Part shown: piece by piece, positions 26,358-35,277 of the stretch
Layout of the letters: every line of letters starts with the position of its first letter
Position numbering within the stretch: position 1 is the stretch's first letter
Assembly (NCBI GenBank): GCA_947631325.1
Contig: CANRKX010000006.1
Span: forward strand, 1-52,580
Direction: 5' to 3'
Length of the DNA stretch: 52,580 bases
Source: an uncultured Clostridia bacterium
Lineage (GTDB): Bacteria; Bacillota; Clostridia; Christensenellales; Borkfalkiaceae
Notes under the pieces: model-generated
Seen by the model: only the letters and a program-made list of their open reading frames with translations
Told to the model about the DNA's origin: nothing
Database searches by the model: none
Made by a program: the position numbers and the translations under genes

Positions 26358-27830
26358 ATGTTGAACGCAACCTTTCAGTCGGGCGCGTACACCCGCAAAG
26401 TAGCCGATATCAAGGCGCAGACAATTGTTGAGATAAAATTTTCGGGACAGGACGCGGGGGAGATTGTAGCCGCCTATCCGCAGGTGTCTTTAAATTCCGC
26501 GGAGGTGGCTTCGGGCAGGATAACGTACAGCGCGCGGCTCATATGCACCGTGGTCTGTTCGGACGGAGAGGGAAAACTTTTCAGAGTGCAGAAGGGGGCG
26601 GAATTTTCGCACTATGCCGACGACGAAAGGCTTGCGCCCGCCCAGCACGGCGACTGTCACCTTGCCTGCGAACGCGTTCAGATAAAGCGCGAGGGCTCCA
26701 ATTTTTCAGTTGCCGTCGTTATAGGCGCGAGCATGGCTATCTTTGAAAATACCGCGAAAAACTATCTGTCGGACGTTGACGGAGCCATTGTAAGGCGGGA
26801 AGAGGGCAAACTTTATAACGCAATCACCTTTAACGGCGAGAGCGAGATTGACGACGACTTCGACTGTGTGGCGAGCGACGTCTTGGCGCCCTGCGCGAAG
26901 GCGGTCGTTACCGACTGCAACGTGAAGACGGGGCTCGTGGAGGTCTCGGGCGAAATATACTTAAATATGCTTGCCGTGCGCGACGGGCAGCCCGTGGGAT
27001 TGGACAGAATTGCGCCCTTTAAGTGCGAGATATCCTGCGAGCAGGCGATAATATCCCGCAGGGCTATTGCCAAAGCCGAGATTAAGGACATGAGCGTCAA
27101 CTGCAAGGTGGACGACGACAGCGGCAAGTGCAGTGTGGACTTTGCGGCGACGCTGGCGATATCGGGGGCTTTTTACGAAGAGGAGCAGATAACCTTTGTG
27201 GCGGACGCCTTTTCGACGGAGTGCGAGCTGGATATCGTGAAGAGCTGTGAGAGCGGGGAGATATATAACGATTTAAAGGTCTTTTCGGAGAGGGTTTCGG
27301 GACTGTGCGCGACAAAGGCGAAGTTGGACTACACCTGTGCCTTTCTTGCGACCGCCCTGCCCGCGGTGGACTTCACGCGGGCGGACGGCGGAGTTGAGGG
27401 GAGCGTTTCGGCGACTCTGCTTTACAGGCAGGGCAAGGAGCTGAAATCCACCGAGATAAATTTGCCTTTCTCCGTGCGCCTTGCGGGGCTTAACGTCGGG
27501 GGCGGAAGGGTGGATATTGCCGTTAGCGGGGTGACCGTAAGGCAGCGCGCCGAGGGCGAGTGCGAGGCGGAAGCCGTGCTTAAAATAGTAGCCGAGGACG
27601 GCGAGAGCCAAAATTTAGAGCTTGTGAGCGAGATAACCGAGGGAAAGGCGCGTGAGGGGAGCGGGAGTGCGATAAGCGTTTACATACCCTCTGCGGGCGA
27701 CGGGCTGTGGGAGACGGCGAAAAAGCTGTGCTGTGCGCCCGAGGAGATAAAAAAGACAAATCCCGAACTCTGCTATCCGCTTAACGGCAACGAAAGAATA
27801 GTGGTGTTCCGCGCGAAAGAAGGAGTTTAA
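26358..27830 (+). CDS. SPOCS (DUF3794) and LysM protein, SipL-like spore morphogenesis factor
   Basis: 490 residues. It contains repeated SPOCS/DUF3794 beta domains (for example AQTIVEIKFSGQD, FDCVASDVLAPCAKAVVTDCNVKTGLVEVSGEIYLNML, VKSCESGEIYNDL) and a C-terminal LysM domain (about 443-488: SVYIPSAGDGLWETAKKLCCAPEEIKKTNP). This order is that of clostridial SipL, which links SpoIVA to the forming spore surface. Start at 26358 with a textbook AGGAGGAG site; the longer frame from 26259 has no support. Expression in the mother cell is expected from the family. It sits between veg and ispE, as in other clostridia. Confidence 0.88.
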   Translation: MLNATFQSGAYTRKVADIKAQTIVEIKFSGQDAGEIVAAYPQVSLNSAEVASGRITYSARLICTVVCSDGEGKLFRVQKGAEFSHYADDERLAPAQHGDCHLACERVQIKREGSNFSVAVVIGASMAIFENTAKNYLSDVDGAIVRREEGKLYNAITFNGESEIDDDFDCVASDVLAPCAKAVVTDCNVKTGLVEVSGEIYLNMLAVRDGQPVGLDRIAPFKCEISCEQAIISRRAIAKAEIKDMSVNCKVDDDSGKCSVDFAATLAISGAFYEEEQITFVADAFSTECELDIVKSCESGEIYNDLKVFSERVSGLCATKAKLDYTCAFLATALPAVDFTRADGGVEGSVSATLLYRQGKELKSTEINLPFSVRLAGLNVGGGRVDIAVSGVTVRQRAEGECEAEAVLKIVAEDGESQNLELVSEITEGKAREGSGSAISVYIPSAGDGLWETAKKLCCAPEEIKKTNPELCYPLNGNERIVVFRAKEGV

Positions 27831-27961
27831 AAGAGCTCGGGCGTGAGGGCGATTTGCCTAAACCCGCCGAGATCGGGCGGGCGAGGGAGCAATAATATAA
27901 CAAAAAATAAAATTTGAGACGACCGCCGCGAGAAATTGCGGCGGATTTTTGGGTCAACTTA

Positions 27962-27990
27962 TTGAAATAAGACAATTCTTATGCTATAAT
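27962..27990 (+). promoter_or_regulatory. Promoter of ispE, leaderless
   Basis: TTGAAA (27962-27967), 17-bp spacer, TATAAT (27985-27990), then 6 nt and the ATG at 27997. The predicted transcription start coincides with the A of ATG. No Shine-Dalgarno sequence. Confidence 0.7.
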
Positions 27991-27996
27991 CTATTT

Positions 27997-28848
27997 ATGA
28001 CAGTGCATGTTAAGAGCTACGCGAAGGTCAACCTGACGCTCACCGTGACGGGCAAGGAGGGGGGATATCACACCCTCGACAGCCTTGTGACGACAATCGA
28101 TATGTTTGACAGAATTTCCCTTTCGAAGAGGAGGGATAAGAGGATAACCGTCGAGATGCACGGGCGGGAGAGCGAGAGCTTGCCCTTCGACATAAACAAT
28201 GCCGCCATTGCCGCGGAGAGATACGTGGAGAGATTCGATACCTGCGGGGCGGACATCGTCGTCTATAAGAACATTCCCATGGGCGCGGGGCTGGGCGGTT
28301 CGTCCGCGGACGCGGCGGGAGTGCTGCGGGGGATGAGTAAGCTCTACGGCGCGGGGAGCGAGCGGGAGCTTAAAGTTCTTGCGGACTCGCTGGGGAGCGA
28401 TTCGGGCTATCTTTTGTCGGGCGGAACGGCGCGGATGACTGGACGGGGCGACTTGGTGGAGCACATAGACTTTAATGGGCTTTTACACCTACTTCTTCTC
28501 GTTCCGAAGGGCGGAATTTCGACGGCGGAGTGCTTCAATAAATTCGACGAGCTCGGCGGGGCTGCCGAACACACGACGGACGGGGCGATTGAAGCCCTCA
28601 AAAGGGGAGATCTCGTCGCCCTCGGAAAGTGTATGAATAACGACTTATATCCCGCGGCGGCGGCGTTGAACCCCGACGTTGAGATTGCTTGCAGGGAGCT
28701 TTTGGGCTTTTCACCCCTCGGGGTGACGGTCACGGGCTCGGGGAGCGCGGTGTTTGCGCTGTTCGAGAACGAGCACTTTTGCAGGTGGGCGAAGAGCCGC
28801 TATCGCGGAAAATTCGAATGTATACACGTAAAAAGCGTGAATTTTTAG
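27997..28848 (+). CDS. ispE: 4-diphosphocytidyl-2-C-methyl-D-erythritol kinase
   Basis: GHMP kinase of the non-mevalonate (MEP) isoprenoid pathway; phosphorylates CDP-methylerythritol with ATP. 283 residues. SYAKVNLTLTVTGKEGGYHTLDSLVTTID at the N-terminus, the ATP loop PMGAGLGGSSADAAG, the Asp/Lys active-site environment near GSDSGYLLSGGTARMTGRG, and the GHMP C-terminal GVTVTGSGSAVFALF are all present. Start at 27997 matches homologues exactly, although no ribosome-binding site exists (see promoter). The gene at 28857 follows closely. Confidence 0.95.
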   Translation: MTVHVKSYAKVNLTLTVTGKEGGYHTLDSLVTTIDMFDRISLSKRRDKRITVEMHGRESESLPFDINNAAIAAERYVERFDTCGADIVVYKNIPMGAGLGGSSADAAGVLRGMSKLYGAGSERELKVLADSLGSDSGYLLSGGTARMTGRGDLVEHIDFNGLLHLLLLVPKGGISTAECFNKFDELGGAAEHTTDGAIEALKRGDLVALGKCMNNDLYPAAAALNPDVEIACRELLGFSPLGVTVTGSGSAVFALFENEHFCRWAKSRYRGKFECIHVKSVNF

Positions 28849-28856
28849 GAGATAAT

Positions 28857-29762
28857 ATGGCTGAAGAGAGACTTATCGACGACGACCTCGACAAGGACAG
28901 AAAATACAAAATAAGAAAGAACGCCGACGGAGAGGACGAGCTGTACTTCGACGAACAGGAAGAGGGAGAGGCTGAGGAGAGCAGTTCCCGATTCGAGGTG
29001 CCCGACTTCGGATACGACGACGAGGAAGCGGCAATTCTCACGCCCGAACAGCTCGCCGAGCGCGAGAGATTGAAGCGAGAGGAAGAAAAGAATAGGGCGG
29101 AAAAGATTGAAGAGCTTTTAAAGAACGCCGAGGATAAGTGCGGGGAAAAAGATTTTTCCAACGCGCTATACTACATTTCGCTCTTGGAGGAGATAGACGG
29201 AGAGTGCGGGAAGGCGTACTTTATAAAATTCAGGGCGTTGACGGCGGAATTTTCGGACTTTTCGAGGACGGACGACTTGAAGGCGACGTCCGAAAAGGTC
29301 AAAGAATTTTGCACGGAGGAGGAGAGAGAACAGCTTAAAAAGGGGTGCGCGGCGTTGAATTCAAAGGTGGAAGCCCAGGAGGAGCATGCCGCGGAGCTGC
29401 ACGTCGAGAACGAGAAGAAGAAGGAAGAGCGGCGCGAGGTGTTCGCCGCCGACGCGAGAAAATCGCTTATCTGGTTTTCGGTTACAGCTCTGCCGTTCGC
29501 CCTCTTTTTGGTGCTGACGGCGGCGTTCGGGTCGGTGCTGTTTGCATACAGGGACGGGCGGAACGTCATTCTTACAATAGTGTTCGCATCCCTTGCGGCT
29601 ATCTTCTTTATAGCGACGCTTTTTACGGCGCACAGGCTTTGGGACGCGCGGAAAAAGCTATCTTTAAACCAAAAAAATTCCTCGACGAAGCTTGGAAGGG
29701 AATACGAAGCGGCGGTCGCGGAGATTGAAAAATACAGGTCGATTTTAAATGATTTATCTTGA
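28857..29762 (+). CDS. Hypothetical acidic coiled-coil protein with two TM helices
   Basis: 301 residues, family not recognised. Residues 1-75 are strongly acidic and probably disordered. Residues about 78-205 are helical with coiled-coil character (AERERLKREEEKNRAEKIEELLKNAEDK) and resemble a TPR-like packing (DFSNALYYISLLEEID). Two TM helices follow (about 217-240 and 250-272). A charged C-terminal helix ends the protein. AGGAG lies directly before the ATG, overlapping the ispE stop region, and the C-terminus overlaps the next gene by 14 nt, so it belongs to an ispE-X-desulfurase operon. Confidence 0.75.
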   Translation: MAEERLIDDDLDKDRKYKIRKNADGEDELYFDEQEEGEAEESSSRFEVPDFGYDDEEAAILTPEQLAERERLKREEEKNRAEKIEELLKNAEDKCGEKDFSNALYYISLLEEIDGECGKAYFIKFRALTAEFSDFSRTDDLKATSEKVKEFCTEEEREQLKKGCAALNSKVEAQEEHAAELHVENEKKKEERREVFAADARKSLIWFSVTALPFALFLVLTAAFGSVLFAYRDGRNVILTIVFASLAAIFFIATLFTAHRLWDARKKLSLNQKNSSTKLGREYEAAVAEIEKYRSILNDLS

Positions 29763-30861
29763 CAACGCGGCGACAACGCCCCTCGACGGAGACGTTTTAA
29801 GGGCAATGTCGCCTTACTTTACGCAAAATTTCGGGAACGCGCAGTCGCGGCACGCCATGGGAAGGAGTGCGGCGGCGGCGCTTATGTCCGCGCGGGATAA
29901 GACGGCGGAAATTTTCGGCTGTAAATCAGACGAAGTCATATTTATGTCGGGCGGCACCGAGGCGGGCAACTTTGCCGTGAAGGGCGCATGCCTTGCGCGG
30001 GGCAAGGGGCATATAGTTATATCGGCAATAGAGCACCCCTGCGTTTACGAGAGCGCGAAAAGCTTAGAAGAGCGGGGCTTTGAGGTGACGATAATAGAGC
30101 CCGACGGGGACGGCGTGATATCGGGTGAGGCGGTGGAAAGAGGGCTTCGTTCCGACACAATCTTTTGCGCGGTCATGGCTGTGAACAATGAGACGGGCGT
30201 TATACAGCCCTATGAAGAAATAGGAAAAATTTGCAGGGAGCGCGGGGTGTTTTACTACTGCGACTTCGTGCAGGCGGTGGGCTTTCTGCCCTTCCCAAAA
30301 TATGCTTCGGCGTTTGCCGTGTCCGCGCATAAATTTTACGGACCCAAGGGCATTGCCGCAATGTGTTTAAAAAGCGGAAGCCGCGTCGTGCCCTTTATGG
30401 ACGGGGGCAGGCAGGAGCGCGGGCTGAGAGGGGGAACTTCTGACGTGCCCTCTGCGGTGGGGCTTGCGGCTGCCCTTGAAAGGGCGACGGACGGGGCGAG
30501 CGGTGACGCTGTAAATAAAAAAATAGCCGCCCTCTCGGAGAGATTTATAAAGAGGGTGGAAGGAGAAATTGAGTGCGCCGTCGTAAACGGAAAGGGGAGA
30601 GCGCCGAGCATTGTGAACCTCTCCTTTGAGGGGCTGAACGGGGCGAATATCCTCGACTGTCTCGATTTGAAGGGCATTTGCGTTTCAAACGGGTCGGCGT
30701 GTTCGGCGGGCGCGCCGCTGCCGTCGCGGGTGATAACTTCGGCGTGGGGAGAAAATAGGGCAAAGAGCGCGGTGCGCTTCTCGTTCGGAAAATACAATAC
30801 CCTCGAAGAGGCGGACGCGGCGGTGGACGCGCTGAAAGAGATAATAACTAATATGAAATAA
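29749..30861 (+). CDS. Cysteine desulfurase (NifS/IscS class)
   Basis: PLP-dependent enzyme that removes sulfur from cysteine for Fe-S clusters or tRNA thiolation. 370 residues. YLDNAATTPLD start, SGGTEAGNFAVKG, IEHPCVYESAKSLEERG, VNNETGVIQP, the PLP lysine in SAHKFYGPKG, GGRQERGLRGGT, and the catalytic Cys in SNGSACSAGAPLPS. It resembles the NifS-like branch with the short CSAG loop. No IscU/SufU or ThiI gene is adjacent, so the sulfur acceptor is unknown. Translation is coupled to the upstream gene by overlap. Terminator at 30932. Confidence 0.92.
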   Translation: MIYLDNAATTPLDGDVLRAMSPYFTQNFGNAQSRHAMGRSAAAALMSARDKTAEIFGCKSDEVIFMSGGTEAGNFAVKGACLARGKGHIVISAIEHPCVYESAKSLEERGFEVTIIEPDGDGVISGEAVERGLRSDTIFCAVMAVNNETGVIQPYEEIGKICRERGVFYYCDFVQAVGFLPFPKYASAFAVSAHKFYGPKGIAAMCLKSGSRVVPFMDGGRQERGLRGGTSDVPSAVGLAAALERATDGASGDAVNKKIAALSERFIKRVEGEIECAVVNGKGRAPSIVNLSFEGLNGANILDCLDLKGICVSNGSACSAGAPLPSRVITSAWGENRAKSAVRFSFGKYNTLEEADAAVDALKEIITNMK

Positions 30862-30931
30862 AGGTAAAGCAATAAGACAATCGCAAAAACAAAAATTTTT
30901 CACAATATGCCTTTGGGCGAGTCAAAAAGAG

Positions 30932-30965
30932 AAGTCGGGAGCAAAACTCCCGACTTAATTTTTTT
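30932..30965 (+). terminator. Terminator after the cysteine desulfurase
   Basis: AAGTCGGGAG-CAAAA-CTCCCGACTT then AATTTTTTT. Confidence 0.92.
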
Positions 30966-31001
30966 GTGAACTGTAAAAATGATGGCGGGGAAGGGGGGAT
31001 T

Positions 31002-31853
31002 TTATTCTTCCTCGTAATAATAGGAGTAGTCGACGCCCTTCATGAACAGCTCGCGGTCGTCGATTTTTGAGGTCAACGCGCCCTCGATAAGTCTGAAGAT
31101 ATCCGAATAATCGACGGGGCTCTTTTGCATGGCGTTAAGATAGGCGGACTTGTCGATTTTACTCCAATCGACGCACTTTTGCAGATTTTTCTTCAAGATG
31201 AGGTCGAGCCAGATGCGCGTGCTTCGCCCGTTGCCCTCCATGAAGGGGTGGGCGATATTCATTTCGACGTATTTTTTTACGATATCTTGGAGGGTGGTTT
31301 CGGGCATCTTCTCGATGAGGGCGAGATTATCCTTTAAATACATTGCCGGCGCAAAGGCAAAGCCGCCCTTATAGATATTGAGACCGCGGATTTGACCCGC
31401 AAAGTCATACAGCCCGCCGAAGATATAGCCGTGGATTTGCCGTAATCCCCTTACGGTGCCGACTTCGATTTCAGATATCATGCCGCTTTCGAACAGCTCG
31501 TAAGCCTTTTGCTTGCTCTTTTCGTCGATTGTGCTGCCCATGGCGGAAAGCCAACGGACGAAATTTTCGCGGTTTTTGGCGGGGATTAGGGCGACGACAA
31601 TATTTACGCCGTCGGCGTCAACCATATCGGTGAGATAGGTTTTTCCGTCGCGGGCGGCGAGTTTGAGTTGTTTACAAATTGTAATCAACTGTGGGTTGCG
31701 GCGTTTCAACTGCGCCCAATAGACGCGCGGATTTTTGCTCTTTTTGAGAGCTCGGGCAATATCGACGGCGCAAAAATACCATTTGGAATTTTCGTCGTTC
31801 CAGACGGCTCTTACGGGGATATCTTCAAAAAATCGGATAGACGTCTTAATCAT
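31002..31853 (-). CDS. BRO-N-like domain fused to a Fic domain
   Basis: 283 residues. The N-terminus (about 5-100) resembles the BRO-N/phage antirepressor domain ([41 protein letters not shown]). The C-terminal part is a Fic domain with flap [12 protein letters not shown] and the full active-site motif [12 protein letters not shown] (202-213), which predicts AMPylation activity. No clear inhibitory (S/T)xxxE(G/N) helix is seen. A regulator that both binds DNA and modifies a protein is a reasonable inference. Own promoter (31878-31906) and AAAGG before the ATG. Phage-derived domains but no other phage genes nearby. Second Fic-fold gene in the window besides doc. Confidence 0.82.
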   Translation of the reverse strand: MIKTSIRFFEDIPVRAVWNDENSKWYFCAVDIARALKKSKNPRVYWAQLKRRNPQLITICKQLKLAARDGKTYLTDMVDADGVNIVVALIPAKNRENFVRWLSAMGSTIDEKSKQKAYELFESGMISEIEVGTVRGLRQIHGYIFGGLYDFAGQIRGLNIYKGGFAFAPAMYLKDNLALIEKMPETTLQDIVKKYVEMNIAHPFMEGNGRSTRIWLDLILKKNLQKCVDWSKIDKSAYLNAMQKSPVDYSDIFRLIEGALTSKIDDRELFMKGVDYSYYYEEE

Positions 31854-31877
31854 GGGGCTTCGACCTTTACGCTATCG

Positions 31878-31906
31878 ATTTTAACAGACAATTCAAAATA
31901 AGTCAA
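31878..31906 (-). promoter_or_regulatory. Promoter of the BRO-N/Fic gene
   Basis: Minus strand: TTGACT (31906-31901), 17-bp spacer, TAAAAT (31883-31878). Confidence 0.65.
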
Positions 31907-31919
31907 ACGGAGAGGGAGT

Positions 31920-31965
31920 GAATAATTATAAAAATAAAAAGAAACGACGCAAACCGGAGTTTGCG
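31920..31965 (-). terminator. Terminator of spmA-spmB
   Basis: CGCAAAC-CGGA-GTTTGCG hairpin (31948-31965), followed on the minus strand by a T-rich tract. The region 31966-32134 has no gene; it contains the antisense promoter at 32068. Confidence 0.55.
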
Positions 31966-32067
31966 CCGCCTCTATATGATAAGGGGGAAAAATGATGAGC
32001 AAGTGTTAAAACTTAACTTCAATTACAGTTATAATTATAGCCTTTCGACAAAAAAAGTAAATTATTT

Positions 32068-32097
32068 TTGACAACTTTTTTCAATACTTTTTAAAAT
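32068..32097 (+). promoter_or_regulatory. Orphan plus-strand promoter facing spmB antisense
   Basis: TTGACA (32068-32073), 18-bp spacer, TAAAAT (32092-32097) with no plus-strand gene until 33283. A GTGAATTT/AAATTCAC hairpin follows shortly after. Could drive a short antisense RNA. Confidence 0.35.
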
Positions 32098-32134
32098 AGT
32101 GTCTATAAACAGCTTTTGTGAATTTTTATCAAAT

Positions 32135-32638
32135 TCACATAAATTTGCATATCAGACAGCCTAAAATGGTGGTAAAAAAGGTAGAAATTAACACAATTGC
32201 TATGGGGGCAGCTAAATTTTTCTTCTTCAAGCCCGCAAAGTAGACGGCGGAGATATAGAACACCGTCTCAGACGAGCCAAAGCAGACGCAGGCGCAGCGG
32301 GCAATGTAGCTGTCGGCGCCGTATTTTTGTATAATTTCGGTGAGATATGCAATGGAACCGCTCCCCGAAAAGGGCTTTATGAGGACGAGTTTTGTCAGTT
32401 CTTTGGGGATTCCGAGAAGGGAGAAGAGGGGGGAGAGAAGGTCGGTGAGCCTTTGGGAGAGGGTGGAGACTTCGAAGAGTTCGCACATCATAAATACGGC
32501 GGCAAGGCAGGGGAGAAGGGAGAGGGTGAAGCGCACCGCCTCGCCTATGCCCAAGGAAAATTCGTCGTAAATTTTCACCTTTTTTACGAGGGCGAATACA
32601 AGGACGATGAGGAAGATTGCGGGAATCAGGTACGCCAT
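32135..32638 (-). CDS. spmB: Spore maturation protein B
   Basis: 167 residues, integral membrane protein of the nucleoside-recognition (Gate) family. Characteristic segments are LLPCLAAVFMMCELFEVSTLSQRL, LVLIKPFSGSGSIAYL and CFGSSETVFYISAVYF. In Bacillus, SpmA and SpmB are needed for spore core dehydration and heat resistance; they may move dipicolinate or its partner ions, but that is not proven. It overlaps spmA by 13 nt in the usual spmAB order, so the pair is one transcript. Confidence 0.93.
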   Translation of the reverse strand: MAYLIPAIFLIVLVFALVKKVKIYDEFSLGIGEAVRFTLSLLPCLAAVFMMCELFEVSTLSQRLTDLLSPLFSLLGIPKELTKLVLIKPFSGSGSIAYLTEIIQKYGADSYIARCACVCFGSSETVFYISAVYFAGLKKKNLAAPIAIVLISTFFTTILGCLICKFM

Positions 32639-33180
32639 ACTTTACACCAAAAAATAAAGAGGACGACGGCAAACAGGGTGGAAAAAGCCGTGCAGATAAG
32701 GGAGGGCAAAAAGATATCGGCTGCCGCCGCACTGCCCGCGCCCGACCTTAAAGCTATTACCGTCGTGGGCACAATCTGCACCGAGGTGGCGTTTATGACG
32801 AAGAGGAGCTTTTGGGCATAGTCGTTGCCCTCCTTTTCGAGGGCTTCGATGGCTTTGACGGCGAAGGGGGTCGCCGCGCCGCCTATACCCAAGAGATTGC
32901 AGGATAAATTCATGGCTATATTTTGAGTGGCGACACTATCCGAAGTCTTGAAAAACTTCTTTGAAAGGGGGGAGAGGGCGCGGGCGGCATATTTATTCAA
33001 GCCGCTCTTTTCGGCAATTCGCGAGAGCCCCATCCATACTGCGTAAATGCAAAAGAGAGTTACCGCTATCGACAGGGAGCTTTCAACCCCCGAAAGGAGG
33101 GCGGGAAGGAAGGACGAGGGGGAGATGATTGTGACGGCGACGAGCGATATAATAAAAATAACTGTAAAGACGGTATTCAT
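32626..33180 (-). CDS. spmA: Spore maturation protein A
   Basis: 184 residues with several TM helices, Gate family. Typical segments are VTLFCIYAVWMGLSRIAEKSGLN, SCNLLGIGGAATPFAVKAIEAL and FVINATSVQIVPTTVIALRSGAG. No Shine-Dalgarno site precedes the ATG. Upstream on the minus strand is GCATA, 16 bp, CATAAAC, a rough match to a forespore (sigma-G type) promoter ending close to the start codon; spacing is shorter than the usual 17-18, so this is weak. Divergent from metG. Confidence 0.93.
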   Translation of the reverse strand: MNTVFTVIFIISLVAVTIISPSSFLPALLSGVESSLSIAVTLFCIYAVWMGLSRIAEKSGLNKYAARALSPLSKKFFKTSDSVATQNIAMNLSCNLLGIGGAATPFAVKAIEALEKEGNDYAQKLLFVINATSVQIVPTTVIALRSGAGSAAAADIFLPSLICTAFSTLFAVVLFIFWCKVWRT

Positions 33181-33228
33181 AAACTATGTTTATGAGCGCA
33201 AAAATTGAGATATGCGCTGTCAATATAA

Positions 33229-33257
33229 TTTACAATCGACGCAAAAGATGATATAAT
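33229..33257 (+). promoter_or_regulatory. Promoter of metG-tatD
   Basis: TTTACA (33229-33234), 17-bp spacer, TATAAT (33252-33257); AAAGGAG at 33270-33276 then serves the ATG at 33283. Confidence 0.7.
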
Positions 33258-33282
33258 TTTGATAGATTGAAAGGAGTTGGAC

Positions 33283-35277
33283 ATGGCTGAAAAATTTTAT
33301 ATAACGACGGCGATAACCTATACTTCGGGGAAGCCCCATATCGGCAACACTTACGAGATAATTCTGACCGACGCCATTGCGAGATTCAAGAGGGCGGAGG
33401 GCTTTGACGTGTTCTTTATGACGGGCACCGACGAGCACGGGCTTAAAGTGGAGCAGAAGGCGAAGGAAAAGGGGGTGAGCCCCAAACAGTTCGTCGACGA
33501 CGTGGTGGACGTTATAAAGAAAATTTGGGACGGCATGGACATAAGTTACGATAAGTTCATAAGGACGACGGACGACTACCATGTAGCCGCCGTGCAGAAA
33601 ATTTTCAAGAAATTTTACGAACAGGGAGATATATACAAGGGGGCGTACGAGGGGCTTTACTGCACCCCGTGCGAGAGCTTCTGGTCTGAAAGCCAGCTTG
33701 TAAACGGGCGTTGCCCCGACTGCGGAAGGGAGGTGAAGCCCGCAAAGGAGGAGGCGTACTTCTTCAAGATGGGCAAGTACGCGGACAGGCTTGTAAAGCA
33801 CATAATAACCCACCCCGAATTCATAAAACCCCTATCGAGAAAGCGCGAGATGATGAATAACTTTTTGCTCGCCGACGAGTTCGCGGGCAAGAGCGACGAG
33901 GAGATTTTGGAGGCTATTGAAAAGGGGCAGTTAAAGACAAAGTTGCAGGATCTTTGCGTGTCGCGCTCTACCTTCAAGTGGGGGATCCCCGTCGACTTCG
34001 ACGATAGGCACGTGGTATACGTATGGCTGGACGCGCTGACCAACTATATAACGGGCGTCGGATTTACGGGCGGGGAGAACGGCGAAAATTATAAAAAGTA
34101 TTGGCCCGCCGACGTGCATGTGATAGGCAAAGATATAATTAGATTTCATACCATCTATTGGCCCATATTTTTGATGGCGTTGGGCGAGCCGCTGCCTAAG
34201 TGCGTGTTCGGGCACGGGTGGCTTTTGCAGGGCGGCGACAAGATGTCAAAATCCAAGGGAAACGTGATGTATGCCGACGATTTATCTTCACTCTTCGGCA
34301 AGGACGCGGTGAGATACTTCGTGCTGCACGAGATGCCCTATGCCGACGACGGAGTTATAACCTATGAGCTTCTCTGCGAGAAGATAAATTCAGACCTCGC
34401 CAATACCCTCGGCAACCTCGTGAAGCGCACGGTCTCCATGACCAACCAATACTTCGGCGGCAAGGCTTCGCCCGAAGAGGAGGCGGCGGAGAGCGACGGC
34501 GAGTTTATCGAGACCTTTTCCGCCCTTTCGGACAGGGTGCGCGAGAAAATGGACGAGTTTAAAGTGGCGGACGCGCTGGATATGATAATTTCGGCTTTCC
34601 GCCGCGCCAACAAGTACATTGACGAGACCACCCCTTGGCTGCTTGCGCGCGACGAGGGCAAGAGGGCGAGACTTTCGACTGTTCTTTATAATCTTCTTTC
34701 GGCGATAGATATCGGCGCAAACCTCTTAAAGCCCTTTATGCCCACGACGGCGGACAGAATACTTGCCGAAATCGGGGGCAGGGAGCGCAAGTTTGACGAG
34801 CTGAAAATATTCAGATATATGCAAAATTACAAGGTTACGGGCGAGCCCGCGACGCTGTTTGAGAGAGTAAAGATAGAGGATATCAGACCTGCTATCGACA
34901 GGATAGAAAAGGCGCAAAAGGAGGAAGCTGCGGCTGTGGAAGAGGAGAAGAAGCCCCAAATAACCATTGACGACTTTGCGAAGATCCAGATGCGCTTAGG
35001 CACTGTGGTTGCCTGCGAGGGGGTCAAAAAGAGCAAGCTGTTGCACGAGACGATAGATATCGGCGGGCGGAAAATTTCCGTTCTTTCGGGCATCGCCAAG
35101 TACTATACCCCCGAGGAGATGGTGGGCAAGAGAGTGGTCGTCGTGACCAACCTGCCGCCCCGCGAGATGAAGGGCATTTTGTCGGAGGGAATGATAATCT
35201 GCGCCGAGGGACCCGACGGCGAATTGAGCCTTATAAGCCCCGAAAAGGACCTGCCCGACGGGAGCTTGCTTTCGTGA
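33283..35277 (+). CDS. metG: Methionine--tRNA ligase with C-terminal tRNA-binding domain
   Basis: Class I synthetase, 664 residues, cytoplasmic. HIGH appears as HIGN (KPHIGNTYEI), the zinc knuckle as CTPCESFW...CPDCGR, the KMSKS loop as KMSKSKGNVMYADDL. The last about 110 residues (ITIDDFAKIQMRLGTVVACEGVKKSKLL...) form the EMAP/Trbp111-type OB-fold that dimerises and helps bind tRNA. I take ATG 33283; an in-frame TTG two codons upstream is not needed. The stop overlaps the tatD start, matching the conserved Bacillus metS-tatD pair. Confidence 0.96.
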   Translation: MAEKFYITTAITYTSGKPHIGNTYEIILTDAIARFKRAEGFDVFFMTGTDEHGLKVEQKAKEKGVSPKQFVDDVVDVIKKIWDGMDISYDKFIRTTDDYHVAAVQKIFKKFYEQGDIYKGAYEGLYCTPCESFWSESQLVNGRCPDCGREVKPAKEEAYFFKMGKYADRLVKHIITHPEFIKPLSRKREMMNNFLLADEFAGKSDEEILEAIEKGQLKTKLQDLCVSRSTFKWGIPVDFDDRHVVYVWLDALTNYITGVGFTGGENGENYKKYWPADVHVIGKDIIRFHTIYWPIFLMALGEPLPKCVFGHGWLLQGGDKMSKSKGNVMYADDLSSLFGKDAVRYFVLHEMPYADDGVITYELLCEKINSDLANTLGNLVKRTVSMTNQYFGGKASPEEEAAESDGEFIETFSALSDRVREKMDEFKVADALDMIISAFRRANKYIDETTPWLLARDEGKRARLSTVLYNLLSAIDIGANLLKPFMPTTADRILAEIGGRERKFDELKIFRYMQNYKVTGEPATLFERVKIEDIRPAIDRIEKAQKEEAAAVEEEKKPQITIDDFAKIQMRLGTVVACEGVKKSKLLHETIDIGGRKISVLSGIAKYYTPEEMVGKRVVVVTNLPPREMKGILSEGMIICAEGPDGELSLISPEKDLPDGSLLS

